From: Puteibacter caeruleilacunae
Lineage (GTDB): Bacteria; Bacteroidota; Bacteroidia; Bacteroidales; Prolixibacteraceae
Direction of reading: 5' to 3'
Assembly: GCA_005217565.1 (NCBI GenBank)
Contig: SJCO01000002.1
Location: 278,191 to 342,190, forward strand
DNA length: 64,000 bases
Under the pieces are notes generated by a model. The model was not told where the DNA came from. It did not search any database and saw nothing but the letters and a program-made list of their open reading frames with translations. Both the position numbers and the translations under genes were made by a program. Shown here one piece after another: positions 46,205 through 59,080 of this stretch (positions within the stretch are counted from its first letter, which is position 1; each line of letters starts with the position of its first letter).

Positions 46205-46783
46205 ATGATTAGACTATATATATACATATTAGTTTCATTCATTTCCATTTCAGCAATGGGACAGGTTGAAGACGCAAAGACAATTACTTTGACGGCCAAC
46301 CTGAATTCTACTTTGATATTATCTGTCGATAAGCACCCTATCACTTTTAACTTCGATTCTGAAGATCAATATGAAAAAGGTATCGGAGGAAAAAAGAATG
46401 AATTGACTTCTAGCGGTAGTGTTTTAGCAACAACAAATTGGAAACTATCATGCAAAGCAACAAGTCAGTTGATTCATGAAGATGGGATCACCACACTTCC
46501 GCTGAACAATCTAGGTGTACGAGCAGAAATGACAGGCGACACACCTATAAGAAATTTATCTCAAAATTCAGCCATCGCATTAGCACTTCAAGAAACAACT
46601 ATTCTTGATTATGACGGTATACACTCTAATGCTAATGATGATCAATCAAATGCTTTTAAACTTTACTGGGAAATGGGTACCAAATCTGGTAACATGAATA
46701 AGCAATCAATCATGGAGCAGGATCTTAAAAAAGGCAGTTATTCTACACAAATTGAAATTATTGCAACAGAAGTAATGCAATAA
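46205..46783 (+). CDS. Secreted beta-rich protein, candidate pilin-like subunit
   Basis: About 192 residues with a signal peptide (IRLYIYILVSFISISAMGQ). The mature part starts with a beta-strand-rich segment (AKTITLTANLNSTLILSVD, ITFNFDSEDQYEKG), has NWKLSCKATSQ in the middle and ends in a strand (YSTQIEIIATEVMQ). The general plan recalls spore-coat-U/Csu-type fimbrial subunits, but I see no conserved disulphide pair, so this is inferred mainly from position before the usher-like and chaperone-like genes. The ATG at 46205 is chosen because it directly precedes the signal peptide. The gap to the next gene is 79 bp. Confidence 0.68.
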   Translation: MIRLYIYILVSFISISAMGQVEDAKTITLTANLNSTLILSVDKHPITFNFDSEDQYEKGIGGKKNELTSSGSVLATTNWKLSCKATSQLIHEDGITTLPLNNLGVRAEMTGDTPIRNLSQNSAIALALQETTILDYDGIHSNANDDQSNAFKLYWEMGTKSGNMNKQSIMEQDLKKGSYSTQIEIIATEVMQ

Positions 46784-46862
46784 TCAATACAAATTATTTT
46801 GATCTAATATTATTATCGTTAATCCTTTTTTATATTTTAGAGGCTTGAGGAAGCATGCATAG

Positions 46863-49664
46863 ATGAATAGAAGCCACAACTACATATTACATGTAATTAG
46901 TCTTGTTTTAGGTTTACTCCTATCAACAGGTTTATATGCTCAAGACCAATCGATCTATAAATTTGTAAAACCTCATGTAGAGGTAGAGGCAGACAAAATG
47001 TATTTTAATGTGGTTCATCTCGAAAACAAACAAGATACAGCAGTAACAGTTAAGCTCAAGTTAATGCCTCCCAAGGGATGGAGATCATTGGCATTTCTTC
47101 CAAAATCAATAATACTTCAACCGAAACAGAAGAAACTAATCCCAATCAGATTAAGTATACCCAAGACAATTGAAGCTGGAAAAATCGATACTATTGCAGC
47201 AATGATTTCGGGAGTCACAAATGGAAATCCTCTTAAACTACATTCTACGGTTACACTTCAAGCGAAACATGATTTAACAATACGGATAGACCAGAAAATT
47301 GTTCATTTCAAATCGGAAGAAACAACAGCATCACCATCAATAGTGTTGATCAATAAAGGAAATACAACAGAAACAATTAATTTTCATTACGATACTTCCA
47401 GAGAAATCAGAATATTGGAACCAAATACAAAAGATGGCACCTTTCAAATCGCCTCTGGACAAGATACGACACTCACTCTTCGTATCCAGATCAAAAAAGA
47501 ATATGAGCATCTATCTTTCAACAATGCCAAGCTATTCCTTAAATATGAAGCCAATGGAGTAAAAAAGGAAACTTATATTCGCCTGATCAAACTACAAAGT
47601 TCGTTCGACAATCTTACCAGTGCGAACATTCTTCCAGAACATGAAGTAGGTTATATCATGCGTTTTTCTCCTGAGTCAAATGCTCAAAGGGCTGCATTTG
47701 CCAGAGGTGAGAAAATACTAAATGATTCAACATCCATTAAATATGATTTCTCAACTTACAACCTCTCATCTGATCAGGATTTCTGGAGAGATAATGATCT
47801 AAATTTATCACTTAATTCAAAATATTACTCTTTCGGTTTTGGCTCATCAGGCACACGCTTGGGAGAGAACTTATACAAGAGAAACAGTCTGTTTGGTGAT
47901 TATACTTTAAAGCTCGACAGTACAAGTAAAATTCACGGATTTGTAAATACATCTATCCACGAGCAAAACACAGGAGGGGCGATGGGTTACGAATTGAATT
48001 TAAAGAAGTTTAGCACACTTCTCTCTGCTGGTTATAACAACTATAATGAAAAAGGAATCAACACCAAAAGTCTTCGATCTGATACGCGAATAAACCTTGA
48101 CAAGATATTTGCCAGTTATCAGGGAACCTATTTTGACACAAGAGATAGAGAAACCGGGTTACATACAAAGCAGTACGAACATCTGCTGCAAAGTACCTAT
48201 AATCCTTCGGAACGAATGGAGCTAACATTGAACAGTGATATCAAATTATCAAACAATCAACAAGAAGATAATTTATCGAGTTTCTTTCAGCTCTATGGCA
48301 CCTATAATCTTTCAGAAAAATATCATTTGATCGGGACTTTTAGTAATAATATTACTAAACAAACCACAGCACTGGGAGATGAAATGAATAGCTTCCAGAA
48401 CCTATATCGACTACAGCTTAGTGCGCCAGGATTATGGGGAGACAGGATTGCATTTGGTCCACAAATAACCCAATATGAAAATACAAGCTCGACCAGCTCA
48501 CTAAAAAGCGACGCATACAACTTGTATATTGATAATTCATTTCGCAAAGGGAACTTATCATATAGAATGAATTTACTATATGGCTATTTGAAAGCCTCTG
48601 CTCCAGATATAGTAAACTCTACAGGTCAGCAATTAAGGCTACAAGCCCGTATTAGTCATAAACTTTCATTAAACCAAGACTACAATCTGACTGTAAATTA
48701 CTCGAACGAACAAAACCCAACCACCGGCATAGGAGGTCGGGACAAGGAAAAGAAACTTACAGCATCGCTAAATTACAATCAAAGCTTTTTCCGAAACAGG
48801 TTACATTTCACCTCAACAGCAAATTATACTGCTTCATCAAATAATCAAGAGCAAATAAGTATGAATGGTGCTCTTCAGAGTAACCTGGGACATAATCTGA
48901 CATTAAAAGTGCGCTCTGAATTCAGACCTCAGGCACAACGTAAAGGATTAAAGCTTTCAACGCTTGAAGTGGGTGTAACGAAAGGATTTGATTCAAGAAA
49001 GAATCAATCGATGTACCACGATATGGAAATTTTATACTTCAAGGATACCAATGCTAACGGTCGATTTGATAAAGGCGAAGAACCAGTTGATAATGTTCAG
49101 ACTCGCGTCACATCAAGTGTGACAAGATCAGGAAACTCTGTACGCTCATCCGGATCTAAGTTCTTATCCACCGCTTTAATGAGTAACGCAGAAGGAAGGG
49201 TAAAATGTAAAAACCTTAACGAAGGAAGTTATAGTATTAATTTTCAAGCATTATCGGACCTTAATGGATATTTCAATTTTGAAGGAGCTCAGAGGGAAGT
49301 TCTCCTGGACAAGAACAAAAAGGTACTTATTAACTTCGTACAAGCAGCCAAAATACATGGAACGTTGATATTAAAGCGCTCATCTTTTAGTGCACTTGAT
49401 GGTATTGACATCGGAAATATCAGGGTGACGGCAACAGATTCACTGGGAAGATCTTTCTCTTCATTGACCGATCATCTAGGGAATTACACCCTCTATGTTC
49501 CACGAGGAAACAGCTATACTGTTAAAATCAATAATATTTTCGGTAGTAAACTTCAACTCCTGAGGAACAATATAAAAGCGAATCTTCAAGAAATTCATAC
49601 TTTTAAAGTTAACTTTATCATTCAGGAGAAGAAACGACGGATCAATTTTTCAAAACGAAAATAA
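46863..49664 (+). CDS. Usher-like outer-membrane beta-barrel protein
   Basis: A 933-residue exported protein (signal peptide ending STGLYAQ). Residues 30-255 form two Ig/NEW3-like domains (GWRSLAFLPKSIILQPKQKK). Residues about 280-720 have long alternating beta strands of the outer-membrane barrel kind (NDLNLSLNSKYYSFGFGSSG, LTVNYSNEQNP, FTSTANYTASSNN). From about 725 comes a calcium-loop-like ILYFKDTNANGRFDKGEEP and then two small plug/SdrD-like beta domains (EGRVKCKNLNEGSYSINFQ, DHLGNYTLYVPRGNSY). This resembles fimbrial ushers, which also have a barrel and C-terminal beta domains, but the N-terminal domains differ. A role in exporting the adjacent secreted subunit is inferred. It ends in a basic tail (KKRRINFSKRK). 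Confidence 0.72.
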   Translation: MNRSHNYILHVISLVLGLLLSTGLYAQDQSIYKFVKPHVEVEADKMYFNVVHLENKQDTAVTVKLKLMPPKGWRSLAFLPKSIILQPKQKKLIPIRLSIPKTIEAGKIDTIAAMISGVTNGNPLKLHSTVTLQAKHDLTIRIDQKIVHFKSEETTASPSIVLINKGNTTETINFHYDTSREIRILEPNTKDGTFQIASGQDTTLTLRIQIKKEYEHLSFNNAKLFLKYEANGVKKETYIRLIKLQSSFDNLTSANILPEHEVGYIMRFSPESNAQRAAFARGEKILNDSTSIKYDFSTYNLSSDQDFWRDNDLNLSLNSKYYSFGFGSSGTRLGENLYKRNSLFGDYTLKLDSTSKIHGFVNTSIHEQNTGGAMGYELNLKKFSTLLSAGYNNYNEKGINTKSLRSDTRINLDKIFASYQGTYFDTRDRETGLHTKQYEHLLQSTYNPSERMELTLNSDIKLSNNQQEDNLSSFFQLYGTYNLSEKYHLIGTFSNNITKQTTALGDEMNSFQNLYRLQLSAPGLWGDRIAFGPQITQYENTSSTSSLKSDAYNLYIDNSFRKGNLSYRMNLLYGYLKASAPDIVNSTGQQLRLQARISHKLSLNQDYNLTVNYSNEQNPTTGIGGRDKEKKLTASLNYNQSFFRNRLHFTSTANYTASSNNQEQISMNGALQSNLGHNLTLKVRSEFRPQAQRKGLKLSTLEVGVTKGFDSRKNQSMYHDMEILYFKDTNANGRFDKGEEPVDNVQTRVTSSVTRSGNSVRSSGSKFLSTALMSNAEGRVKCKNLNEGSYSINFQALSDLNGYFNFEGAQREVLLDKNKKVLINFVQAAKIHGTLILKRSSFSALDGIDIGNIRVTATDSLGRSFSSLTDHLGNYTLYVPRGNSYTVKINNIFGSKLQLLRNNIKANLQEIHTFKVNFIIQEKKRRINFSKRK

Positions 49665-49725
49665 CACATAAGCTTTTTTCAATAAAATTGTAACTATATT
49701 TAACACAAAATAACATCTAAAATTA

Positions 49726-50544
49726 ATGGCAATGAATTTGAAGCAAATAAGAAATTTTCTAATCCTATTCTCACTAGTCATTGTACCAATGACGGACCTT
49801 TTTGCACAAAAATTCGAAGTATCACCTACTCGCCTCGAATACAATCTGGAGCCAGGACAGAACGGACAAATGATGCTTAACATTAAAAATCACAGTGATA
49901 AGAAAAAGAGTTATACGGCGACCCTAAAAGATTGGACTGTTAATGCCCAAGGGGAGTTAACCTATCTACCTGTTGGAACAACTGATAAATCGTGCTCTAA
50001 CTGGGTAACAATTAATCCAGCGTTTTTTGAGCTACAGCCAAATGAGAGTAAAAAAATAGGTGTTATCATGAAAGTTCCTGGCGATCAGAATGCGATGAGC
50101 ACAAAATGGTCGATGCTTTTCATACAGGAAGTTACAGAAAAGAATGAAACAATTGGAGGAGACAAGAGTACAAAAGCAGGTATTACAGTCAATCCAAGTA
50201 TCGGTGTCTACGTACTACAATCTCCAGAATCGTACAACAACACCAGTGCAACAATAAATAACATCAAAGAACTGGAAAAGGGGAAAAGCGTTACTGTAGA
50301 TGTTAGTAACACCGGGGATAAAATCATCATTGGTAAGGTATATTTGATTGTTTCAGATCTTCAAACAGCGGAAGAGCAAACCCTGGAACCAATTGAAATT
50401 ACTTTAATTCCTGGAGTGACAAAAACTACAACTCTTGCTTTGCCTGAGAATATGAAGCCTGGAAGCTACTCACTAACAGGTGTACTTGACTACTCTCCTG
50501 ATAAAGATCTGGAAGGAGTAGTTATGGATTATACTTTGGAATAG
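49726..50544 (+). CDS. PapD-like periplasmic chaperone
   Basis: A 272-residue periplasmic protein (signal peptide ending TDLFAQ) with two Ig-like domains. The first has KFEVSPTRLEYNLEPGQNGQMMLNIKN and the chaperone-like SNWVTINPAFFELQPNESKKIGVIMKVP. The second runs from about 165 (TINNIKELEKGKSVTVDVSNTGDK) to the end. Length and layout match fimbrial chaperones, which cap and deliver pilin subunits to an usher. It follows the usher-like gene by 61 bp and is followed by a 17-bp stem-loop, which marks the end of the cluster. An alternative ATG lies two codons downstream. Confidence 0.75.
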   Translation: MAMNLKQIRNFLILFSLVIVPMTDLFAQKFEVSPTRLEYNLEPGQNGQMMLNIKNHSDKKKSYTATLKDWTVNAQGELTYLPVGTTDKSCSNWVTINPAFFELQPNESKKIGVIMKVPGDQNAMSTKWSMLFIQEVTEKNETIGGDKSTKAGITVNPSIGVYVLQSPESYNNTSATINNIKELEKGKSVTVDVSNTGDKIIIGKVYLIVSDLQTAEEQTLEPIEITLIPGVTKTTTLALPENMKPGSYSLTGVLDYSPDKDLEGVVMDYTLE

Positions 50545-50556
50545 AGAATACACAAT

Positions 50557-50602
50557 TTAAATATTGAACCTTTCAGCATCACCTTAAAGGTTCAATATTT
50601 AA
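50557..50602 (+). terminator. Large stem-loop ending the chaperone/usher-like cluster
   Basis: A perfect 17-bp inverted repeat (50557-50573 with 50586-50602) encloses a 12-nt loop. The stem has AAATATTGAACCTTT and its complement. The 3' arm is A/T-rich without a long pure T-run, so it is a probable terminator or an mRNA stabiliser. Confidence 0.7.
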
Positions 50603-50645
50603 TAACTGTCCATTGGCCTTATCAATAACCGAATAATTAAAAGAA

Positions 50646-51794
50646 ATGAAATATCTAGCTACCATACTCCTACTATGTTGCACCCTTCCAATATTTGCAC
50701 AAACAATAAGAGATACAACCCTTTACGAGTCGACTAATACTCCTAAATTTATCTTTAACGCAATCATACAGCAGGGACAGACTATCAGACACGGCGAATT
50801 CATCTACTTCTATAAAAACGGCAATCTTCGCCAAAAAGGACAGTACTTCTATGGTCAACCCAATGGACAATGGACATTATATAACCGCCACGGTATTATA
50901 TCAGAGGTAGCTACATTCAAAAACGGAAGTAGAGAAGGATCATTCGGTGTTTACTATCCTGATGGAAAAATCAAGCAAGAAGGGATTAAAAAGAATGGAC
51001 AGATTGAAGGAACACTAACCGACTACTATCCTAATGGCCAAATCATGGAGAAAAAGTCGTTCTCTGGAGGACTTTTAGATGGAATGGCTTTCGGTTATTA
51101 TGAGAATGGAAAAAAACACTTCGAAATGGAGTATAGTCAGGGTGAGATTATGGGTAAGTACGAAAAGTACTATGAAGATGGAAAACCCGAAATTATCACA
51201 AAAATGATTAAAGAGAAGTACTCAGGAAGTTATAAGAGCTATCACAAAAATGGGAATATAGCTAAAGATTTCTTTTATCGAGACGGAAAAATAGATGGCA
51301 ACTATAAAACTTTTCATGAGAATGGAACGCCCGCAACTGTCTGTGCTTATTTGAATGGGGAATTGACAGGGAAATACGAGGAATTTCACGACAACAGACA
51401 GTTGAAGGAGATTAGTTACTATGATAATGGCCAGAAAATCAAGCGTACTAAAATGTACTATCCTAATGGCGAACTTTATATTTCAGGTAAGCTTAAAAAT
51501 AATGCCTACGCAGGAAAATGGAAGATTTACCATCCTAACGGACAACTAAAACAAGTAGGGAAATACGTAGATGGAAAAGCTGAAGGGAAATGGAAATTCT
51601 ATCATTTTGAGGGTGAGTACTACAAAGTTGGTAATTACGTAAATGACAATGAAGAAGGTATTTGGAATTATTATTTTTCAAACGGAAAGCCCAAAATAAA
51701 GGTAGAATACCATGAAGGATTAGTAAACCAAATACTAGAAGCTTTCAATGAAGAAGGAAAACCAGTTGATCCTGCATCTATTAAAATAGAATAG
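50646..51794 (+). CDS. Secreted MORN/YwqK-type repeat protein
   Basis: A 382-residue exported protein (signal peptide ending LPIFAQ) made of about thirteen tandem repeats of roughly 23 residues, with a YYPNGQ...G...G.W..Y pattern, for example EGSFGVYYPDGKIKQEG, AGKWKIYHPNGQLKQVG and EGIWNYYFSNGKPKIKV. It belongs to the toxin-antitoxin YwqK-like MORN_2 family. The antitoxin label comes from one Bacillus pair and is unlikely here, since no toxin gene is adjacent and the protein is secreted. A surface or periplasmic scaffold role is more probable. A stem-loop separates it from the chaperone gene, so it may be independently transcribed. Confidence 0.85.
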   Translation: MKYLATILLLCCTLPIFAQTIRDTTLYESTNTPKFIFNAIIQQGQTIRHGEFIYFYKNGNLRQKGQYFYGQPNGQWTLYNRHGIISEVATFKNGSREGSFGVYYPDGKIKQEGIKKNGQIEGTLTDYYPNGQIMEKKSFSGGLLDGMAFGYYENGKKHFEMEYSQGEIMGKYEKYYEDGKPEIITKMIKEKYSGSYKSYHKNGNIAKDFFYRDGKIDGNYKTFHENGTPATVCAYLNGELTGKYEEFHDNRQLKEISYYDNGQKIKRTKMYYPNGELYISGKLKNNAYAGKWKIYHPNGQLKQVGKYVDGKAEGKWKFYHFEGEYYKVGNYVNDNEEGIWNYYFSNGKPKIKVEYHEGLVNQILEAFNEEGKPVDPASIKIE

Positions 51795-51919
51795 AACAAT
51801 CTGAGAAGGAAGAAATATGTACATGGGACTGGAATTTGTTTAATTACTTCCGTAATTTTGGGTATATCTGATCTGGCTTTATAGTCAAACATTGATCAGA
51901 AAAAATTAAACTCAGTTCC

Positions 51920-53791
51920 ATGACCGAATTACGTCCATTCCTTTTGATCCTATTATGGATCTGCTATTCCTGTGGGAAATCAGCTCCTGAAACACAATCA
52001 TGTGATGTACTAATCATTGGAGGAGGAGCAAGTGGTACTGCTGCTGCCATTCATAGTGCGCGATTAGGAGCTAAAACAATTTTAATTGAAGAAACACCAT
52101 GGCTCGGAGGTATGCTTACATCTGCTGGTGTAAGCGCAATAGATGGCAACTACAAATTAGAATCGGGTTTCTGGCATGAGTTCCGAAATGAGATTTTCAA
52201 CCATTATGGAGGTGCTGATTCGGTAAAAACAGGATGGGTTAGCAATGTACTATTCGAGCCATCTGTAGCAGAAGCAATTCTTACAAAACTAACCGATTCA
52301 GAAGACAATCTGCGTGTATATCGGAATACCGTATTAAAACTAATCAGACAAAAGGAGAATCGGTGGCATACAACACTAAAAGGTGAACTTGAAAAAATCG
52401 ATGCAACCATCATTATTGATGCCACAGAATTAGGGGATGTTGCAAAGAAAGCTGGCATCAAATACGATGTAGGTATGGATGCGAGGAAAAAATCACTTGA
52501 ATTGATCGCTCCCAAGAAAGCAAATAACATTATCCAAGACTTAACCTATGTTGCAATATTGAAAGATTATGGTAACGGAGCAGATATGACAATCAAACCT
52601 CCAAAGAACTATAATCCATCAACCTTCTACTGTAGTTGTGATAATAACACCTGCGAACAAGATTCAATTAATCGCACTCTTTGGGCTTGTGACAAGATGC
52701 TTGAATATGGAAAGTTGCCGAACGATAAGTACATAATAAACTGGCCTATTTTCGGAAATGATTTCTACACAAATACAATAGATCTTCCTCGGGCAAAACG
52801 AGAAGAAGCTTATGAAAAAGCAAAAGATTTCACACGAGGATTTATTTACTACATCCAAACCGAGTTAGGATACAAAAACCTGGGATTAGCTGATGATGAA
52901 TTTCCGACGGATGACCTTTTCCCATTTATTCCATACCATAGAGAATCACGAAGGATTCATGGCAAAGTACGATTTACATTGAATCACCTGGCAAAACCTT
53001 ACGATTACAATTACTTCCGTACAGGTATAGCGGTAGGAGATTATGCTGTTGATCATCATCATGCAGCCTATCCAGATCAAACAAAAGTTCCAGACTTACA
53101 TTTTTATCCTGTTCCATCATATACCATCCCAATGGGATGTCTATTACCAGAAAAGCACTCAAACTTTATCGTTGCCGAGAAATCAATCTCTGTATCCAAT
53201 ATTGTTAATGGTACAACCAGACTCCAACCGGTGTGCTTACTAATTGGACAGGCCGCGGGCACAATGGCTGCTTTAGCGATTAAAAATAACTGTGCAACAG
53301 AAGAGGTATCTGTGCGCGAAGTACAACAAAGTCTTTTAGATGCTAAAACCTACCTTATTCCTTATTTAGATATCACACCAGACCATAAACAGTTTCGTAC
53401 TATTCAAAAAATTGGAGTAACAGGAATAATCAAAGCAGAACTAAGAAATGCAGGATGGGAAAATCAGACATGGTTTCGCCCTGATTCTTTAATTACCTCT
53501 GAGGAACTGAAAAAAGGAATAGCACCTTACCTATCATTAACTCTAGACCATGATCCACAAGACCTTCTTACAGTTCAGGATGTGGTGAAAGTAATCCATT
53601 ACTGGAGGCGAAAACTAGATCTACCAGAAGTAAACACCTCTGACATCCTGGAAATACTGGATAAACTACATGGTAAAATCATTACCAAAGATTCACAAAT
53701 AACCAGATTACAGCTGGCAATATTATTCGATCAATATATCAATCCTTTTGAAAGATATCCAATTGATATCTATGGAGAGATCAAAAAATAA
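51920..53791 (+). CDS. FAD-dependent oxidoreductase lipoprotein
   Basis: A 623-residue protein with a lipoprotein-type signal (CYSC, Cys18), in the FAD_oxidored (PF12831) family. The dinucleotide-binding fold is CDVLIIGGGASGTAAAIHSARLGAKTILIEE, followed by WLGGMLTSAGVSAIDGN and the substrate-domain motif PYHRESRRIHG. The C-terminal FAD segment is SVSNIVNGTTRLQPVCLLIGQAAGTMAALA. Family members are common in Bacteroidota and Planctomycetota glycan loci, where they are thought to oxidise sugar hydroxyls; the substrate is unknown. The remaining 130 C-terminal residues form an extra helical domain. A bidirectional terminator follows. Confidence 0.9.
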   Translation: MTELRPFLLILLWICYSCGKSAPETQSCDVLIIGGGASGTAAAIHSARLGAKTILIEETPWLGGMLTSAGVSAIDGNYKLESGFWHEFRNEIFNHYGGADSVKTGWVSNVLFEPSVAEAILTKLTDSEDNLRVYRNTVLKLIRQKENRWHTTLKGELEKIDATIIIDATELGDVAKKAGIKYDVGMDARKKSLELIAPKKANNIIQDLTYVAILKDYGNGADMTIKPPKNYNPSTFYCSCDNNTCEQDSINRTLWACDKMLEYGKLPNDKYIINWPIFGNDFYTNTIDLPRAKREEAYEKAKDFTRGFIYYIQTELGYKNLGLADDEFPTDDLFPFIPYHRESRRIHGKVRFTLNHLAKPYDYNYFRTGIAVGDYAVDHHHAAYPDQTKVPDLHFYPVPSYTIPMGCLLPEKHSNFIVAEKSISVSNIVNGTTRLQPVCLLIGQAAGTMAALAIKNNCATEEVSVREVQQSLLDAKTYLIPYLDITPDHKQFRTIQKIGVTGIIKAELRNAGWENQTWFRPDSLITSEELKKGIAPYLSLTLDHDPQDLLTVQDVVKVIHYWRRKLDLPEVNTSDILEILDKLHGKIITKDSQITRLQLAILFDQYINPFERYPIDIYGEIKK

Positions 53792-53792
53792 T

Positions 53793-53824
53793 AAAAAAGC
53801 CTGTCTTTTAACGGACAGGCTTTT
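53793..53824. terminator. Bidirectional Rho-independent terminator
   Basis: AAAAGCCTGTC/GACAGGCTTTT 11-bp stem with an 8-nt loop. It serves both the FAD oxidoreductase gene (plus) and the LacZ-type gene (minus) that converge on it. Confidence 0.93.
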
Positions 53825-53843
53825 CTAATTATATCGATAATTA

Positions 53844-56969
<3,126 letters not shown>

Positions 56970-57142
56970 TTAATATCTGGTTAATCTTTTAATCTTACTT
57001 CAAAAATAATACACTTCGATTAGATTACATCATTTTCAACCACGATTGAATATTATTCTACAAAATTGAACTATCTATTCTTTATTGACAAATAACTTAG
57101 CTCCTCTAACTGAAGAATTAGATTTCAACAATTAAGTTTACT

Positions 57143-59074
57143 ATGGATACACTCAAAGCAATAGCTCATGCTACAACACCCGATAAAAGTCGCAGGAATT
57201 TTCTGGCGCACCTAAGTATTGGCTGTATAGGCTTACCACTACTCAGCTCTGCTTCATGGTTACCTACACAGAATAGTTCGGACCTTCACAACATCTCCAA
57301 TAAGCTATTACAGGACTGGTGTGATGCACTAATTAAATATCAAATCGATGATACTACGAAGCCCCACTTACACGGTGGCATTATTTGTCCAGCATGTGCT
57401 AGAATACATGGCCGTTGCGGTGACGCAATTTATCCTATGCTCCACATGGCTAAGCATACAGGTGATAAAAAGTATTTAAACGCAGCTCTTAATTTATTTA
57501 CATGGACTGAGAATAACGTTATTCTACCTAATGGAGCATTTATTAATGACGTAAATGTTTCTTCATGGACTGGTATTACCGTATTCTCTGTTATATCATT
57601 GTGCGAAGCGCTAGCCAACCATGGTGACCTATTATCTCAATCGATCAGAGACATATGGTTGCGTAGACTTCGGAAAGCGACAGACTATGTACACCGTACA
57701 TTTCATATTGAATTTTCAAACATCAACTATCCACTTACGGCCATATATGCACTATGGATTGTTGGCGAACTTTTCGATGATTCAGCATACAAACAACACG
57801 CCCAAAAGATGGCAGCACAAGCACATCGTTTCTTTACATCGAAAGACAAACTTCTGTTTGGAGAAGGAGGAGGAGATCGATACACTATTAGTCCCAAAGG
57901 ATGTCTTCCTGTTGACCTTGGATATAACGTAGAAGAATCCCTTCCGGCATTAGCAATGTATGCATTAAAAGCAAACGACAATGCATTGTTGGAGGTTGTA
58001 ACACAATCTCTGAAAACCTCTATGGAGTTTATGTTACCTGACGGAGCCTGGGACAATAGCTGGGGAACACGCAGTTTCAAATGGTCTTACTGGGGAAGCA
58101 GAACAAGTGATGGCTGTCAGCCCGCTTACGCATTACTCGCAGATAAGCATCCATCATTCTATAATGTTGCCTTAAGTAATACAAAACTTTTAGCCGCATG
58201 TACTCACAATGGATTACTTAATGGAGGCCCCCATTACGATACACACGGTATTGCACCTTGCATACATCATACCTTTGCTCATGCAAAAGCTTTAGCAACT
58301 ATTTTAGATAACAATATTAAGTATAACAGTAATATTGAAATTAAACCTCTTCCAAGAGAAATTACATATGGTATTCGCGAGTTTGCAGACATAAACACAT
58401 GGTTAATCTCTACAAATAATTGGTTAGGTACAATAACTGGATACGATCGAGAATATAAATTTAAAAATGGGCATCCATCAGGTGGAGCTTTAAGCATGTT
58501 GTATCATCGTCAGCTTGGTCCAATACTAAGTTCCAGCATGAACTCATATCAACTCATTGAGTCAACAAATATGCAGGCCCACCATGATCCGCATTCCTTC
58601 TCCTTAACAAGTCGATTGCAGACAAAGGATGGTAAGTATATGAATATCTCTGATCTGAAAGCTTCGATAACACATTCACAACAACACCATAATATTGTTG
58701 TCGAAACACATTCTCAATTAGTCAATGGTGAACAAAAATTACCTTCTCAAGGAACAATCTGCTGTGATATCACTTATACCTTCACACCAAAGAAGACTGT
58801 TCATATTGATGTCTCTCATGATACAAATGATGAATTAGTGGAGTTTATTCTTCCAATCATCTCCAAATCGAATGAGATATATGAAGTTATTAATGCAAAC
58901 AGTATAGCCATAAAGAAAGCAAAGGGCACTTTAATCATTAAATCAAATAAGCCTATTCAAATATTACCAACATTGGATAAAAAGAAAAGAATATTCAACC
59001 ATGTTCCTGGAATGGAAGCCTTACCTCTACAAATAACCGGGAATAATATATCAATTGAGTTATATACTATATAA
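57143..59074 (+). CDS. Tat-exported alpha/alpha-toroid protein, putative carbohydrate-active enzyme
   Basis: A 643-residue protein of unrecognised family. The N-terminus has a twin-arginine signal (SRRNFLAHLSIGCIGLPLL). Residues 50-400 form a helix-rich repeat typical of alpha/alpha-toroid glycosidases and polysaccharide lyases: ICPACARIHGRCGDAIYPMLHMAKHTGDKKYL, VNVSSWTGITVFSVISLCEAL, LFGEGGGDRYTISPKGCLPVDLGYNVEESLPALAMYALKAND, DGAWDNSWGTRSFKWSYWGSRTSDG. The C-terminal third (about 420-643) is beta-sandwich-like. His, Asp and Tyr residues in these loops could be catalytic, but no known signature fits. It is divergent from the LacZ-type gene and ends at a terminator. Confidence 0.72.
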   Translation: MDTLKAIAHATTPDKSRRNFLAHLSIGCIGLPLLSSASWLPTQNSSDLHNISNKLLQDWCDALIKYQIDDTTKPHLHGGIICPACARIHGRCGDAIYPMLHMAKHTGDKKYLNAALNLFTWTENNVILPNGAFINDVNVSSWTGITVFSVISLCEALANHGDLLSQSIRDIWLRRLRKATDYVHRTFHIEFSNINYPLTAIYALWIVGELFDDSAYKQHAQKMAAQAHRFFTSKDKLLFGEGGGDRYTISPKGCLPVDLGYNVEESLPALAMYALKANDNALLEVVTQSLKTSMEFMLPDGAWDNSWGTRSFKWSYWGSRTSDGCQPAYALLADKHPSFYNVALSNTKLLAACTHNGLLNGGPHYDTHGIAPCIHHTFAHAKALATILDNNIKYNSNIEIKPLPREITYGIREFADINTWLISTNNWLGTITGYDREYKFKNGHPSGGALSMLYHRQLGPILSSSMNSYQLIESTNMQAHHDPHSFSLTSRLQTKDGKYMNISDLKASITHSQQHHNIVVETHSQLVNGEQKLPSQGTICCDITYTFTPKKTVHIDVSHDTNDELVEFILPIISKSNEIYEVINANSIAIKKAKGTLIIKSNKPIQILPTLDKKKRIFNHVPGMEALPLQITGNNISIELYTI

Positions 59075-59080
59075 AAAAAA

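Noticed and set aside
50646..51794. Toxin-antitoxin module suggested by the YwqK-like family name
   Set aside because: The protein is secreted, far longer than the Bacillus antitoxin and has no adjacent toxin gene.
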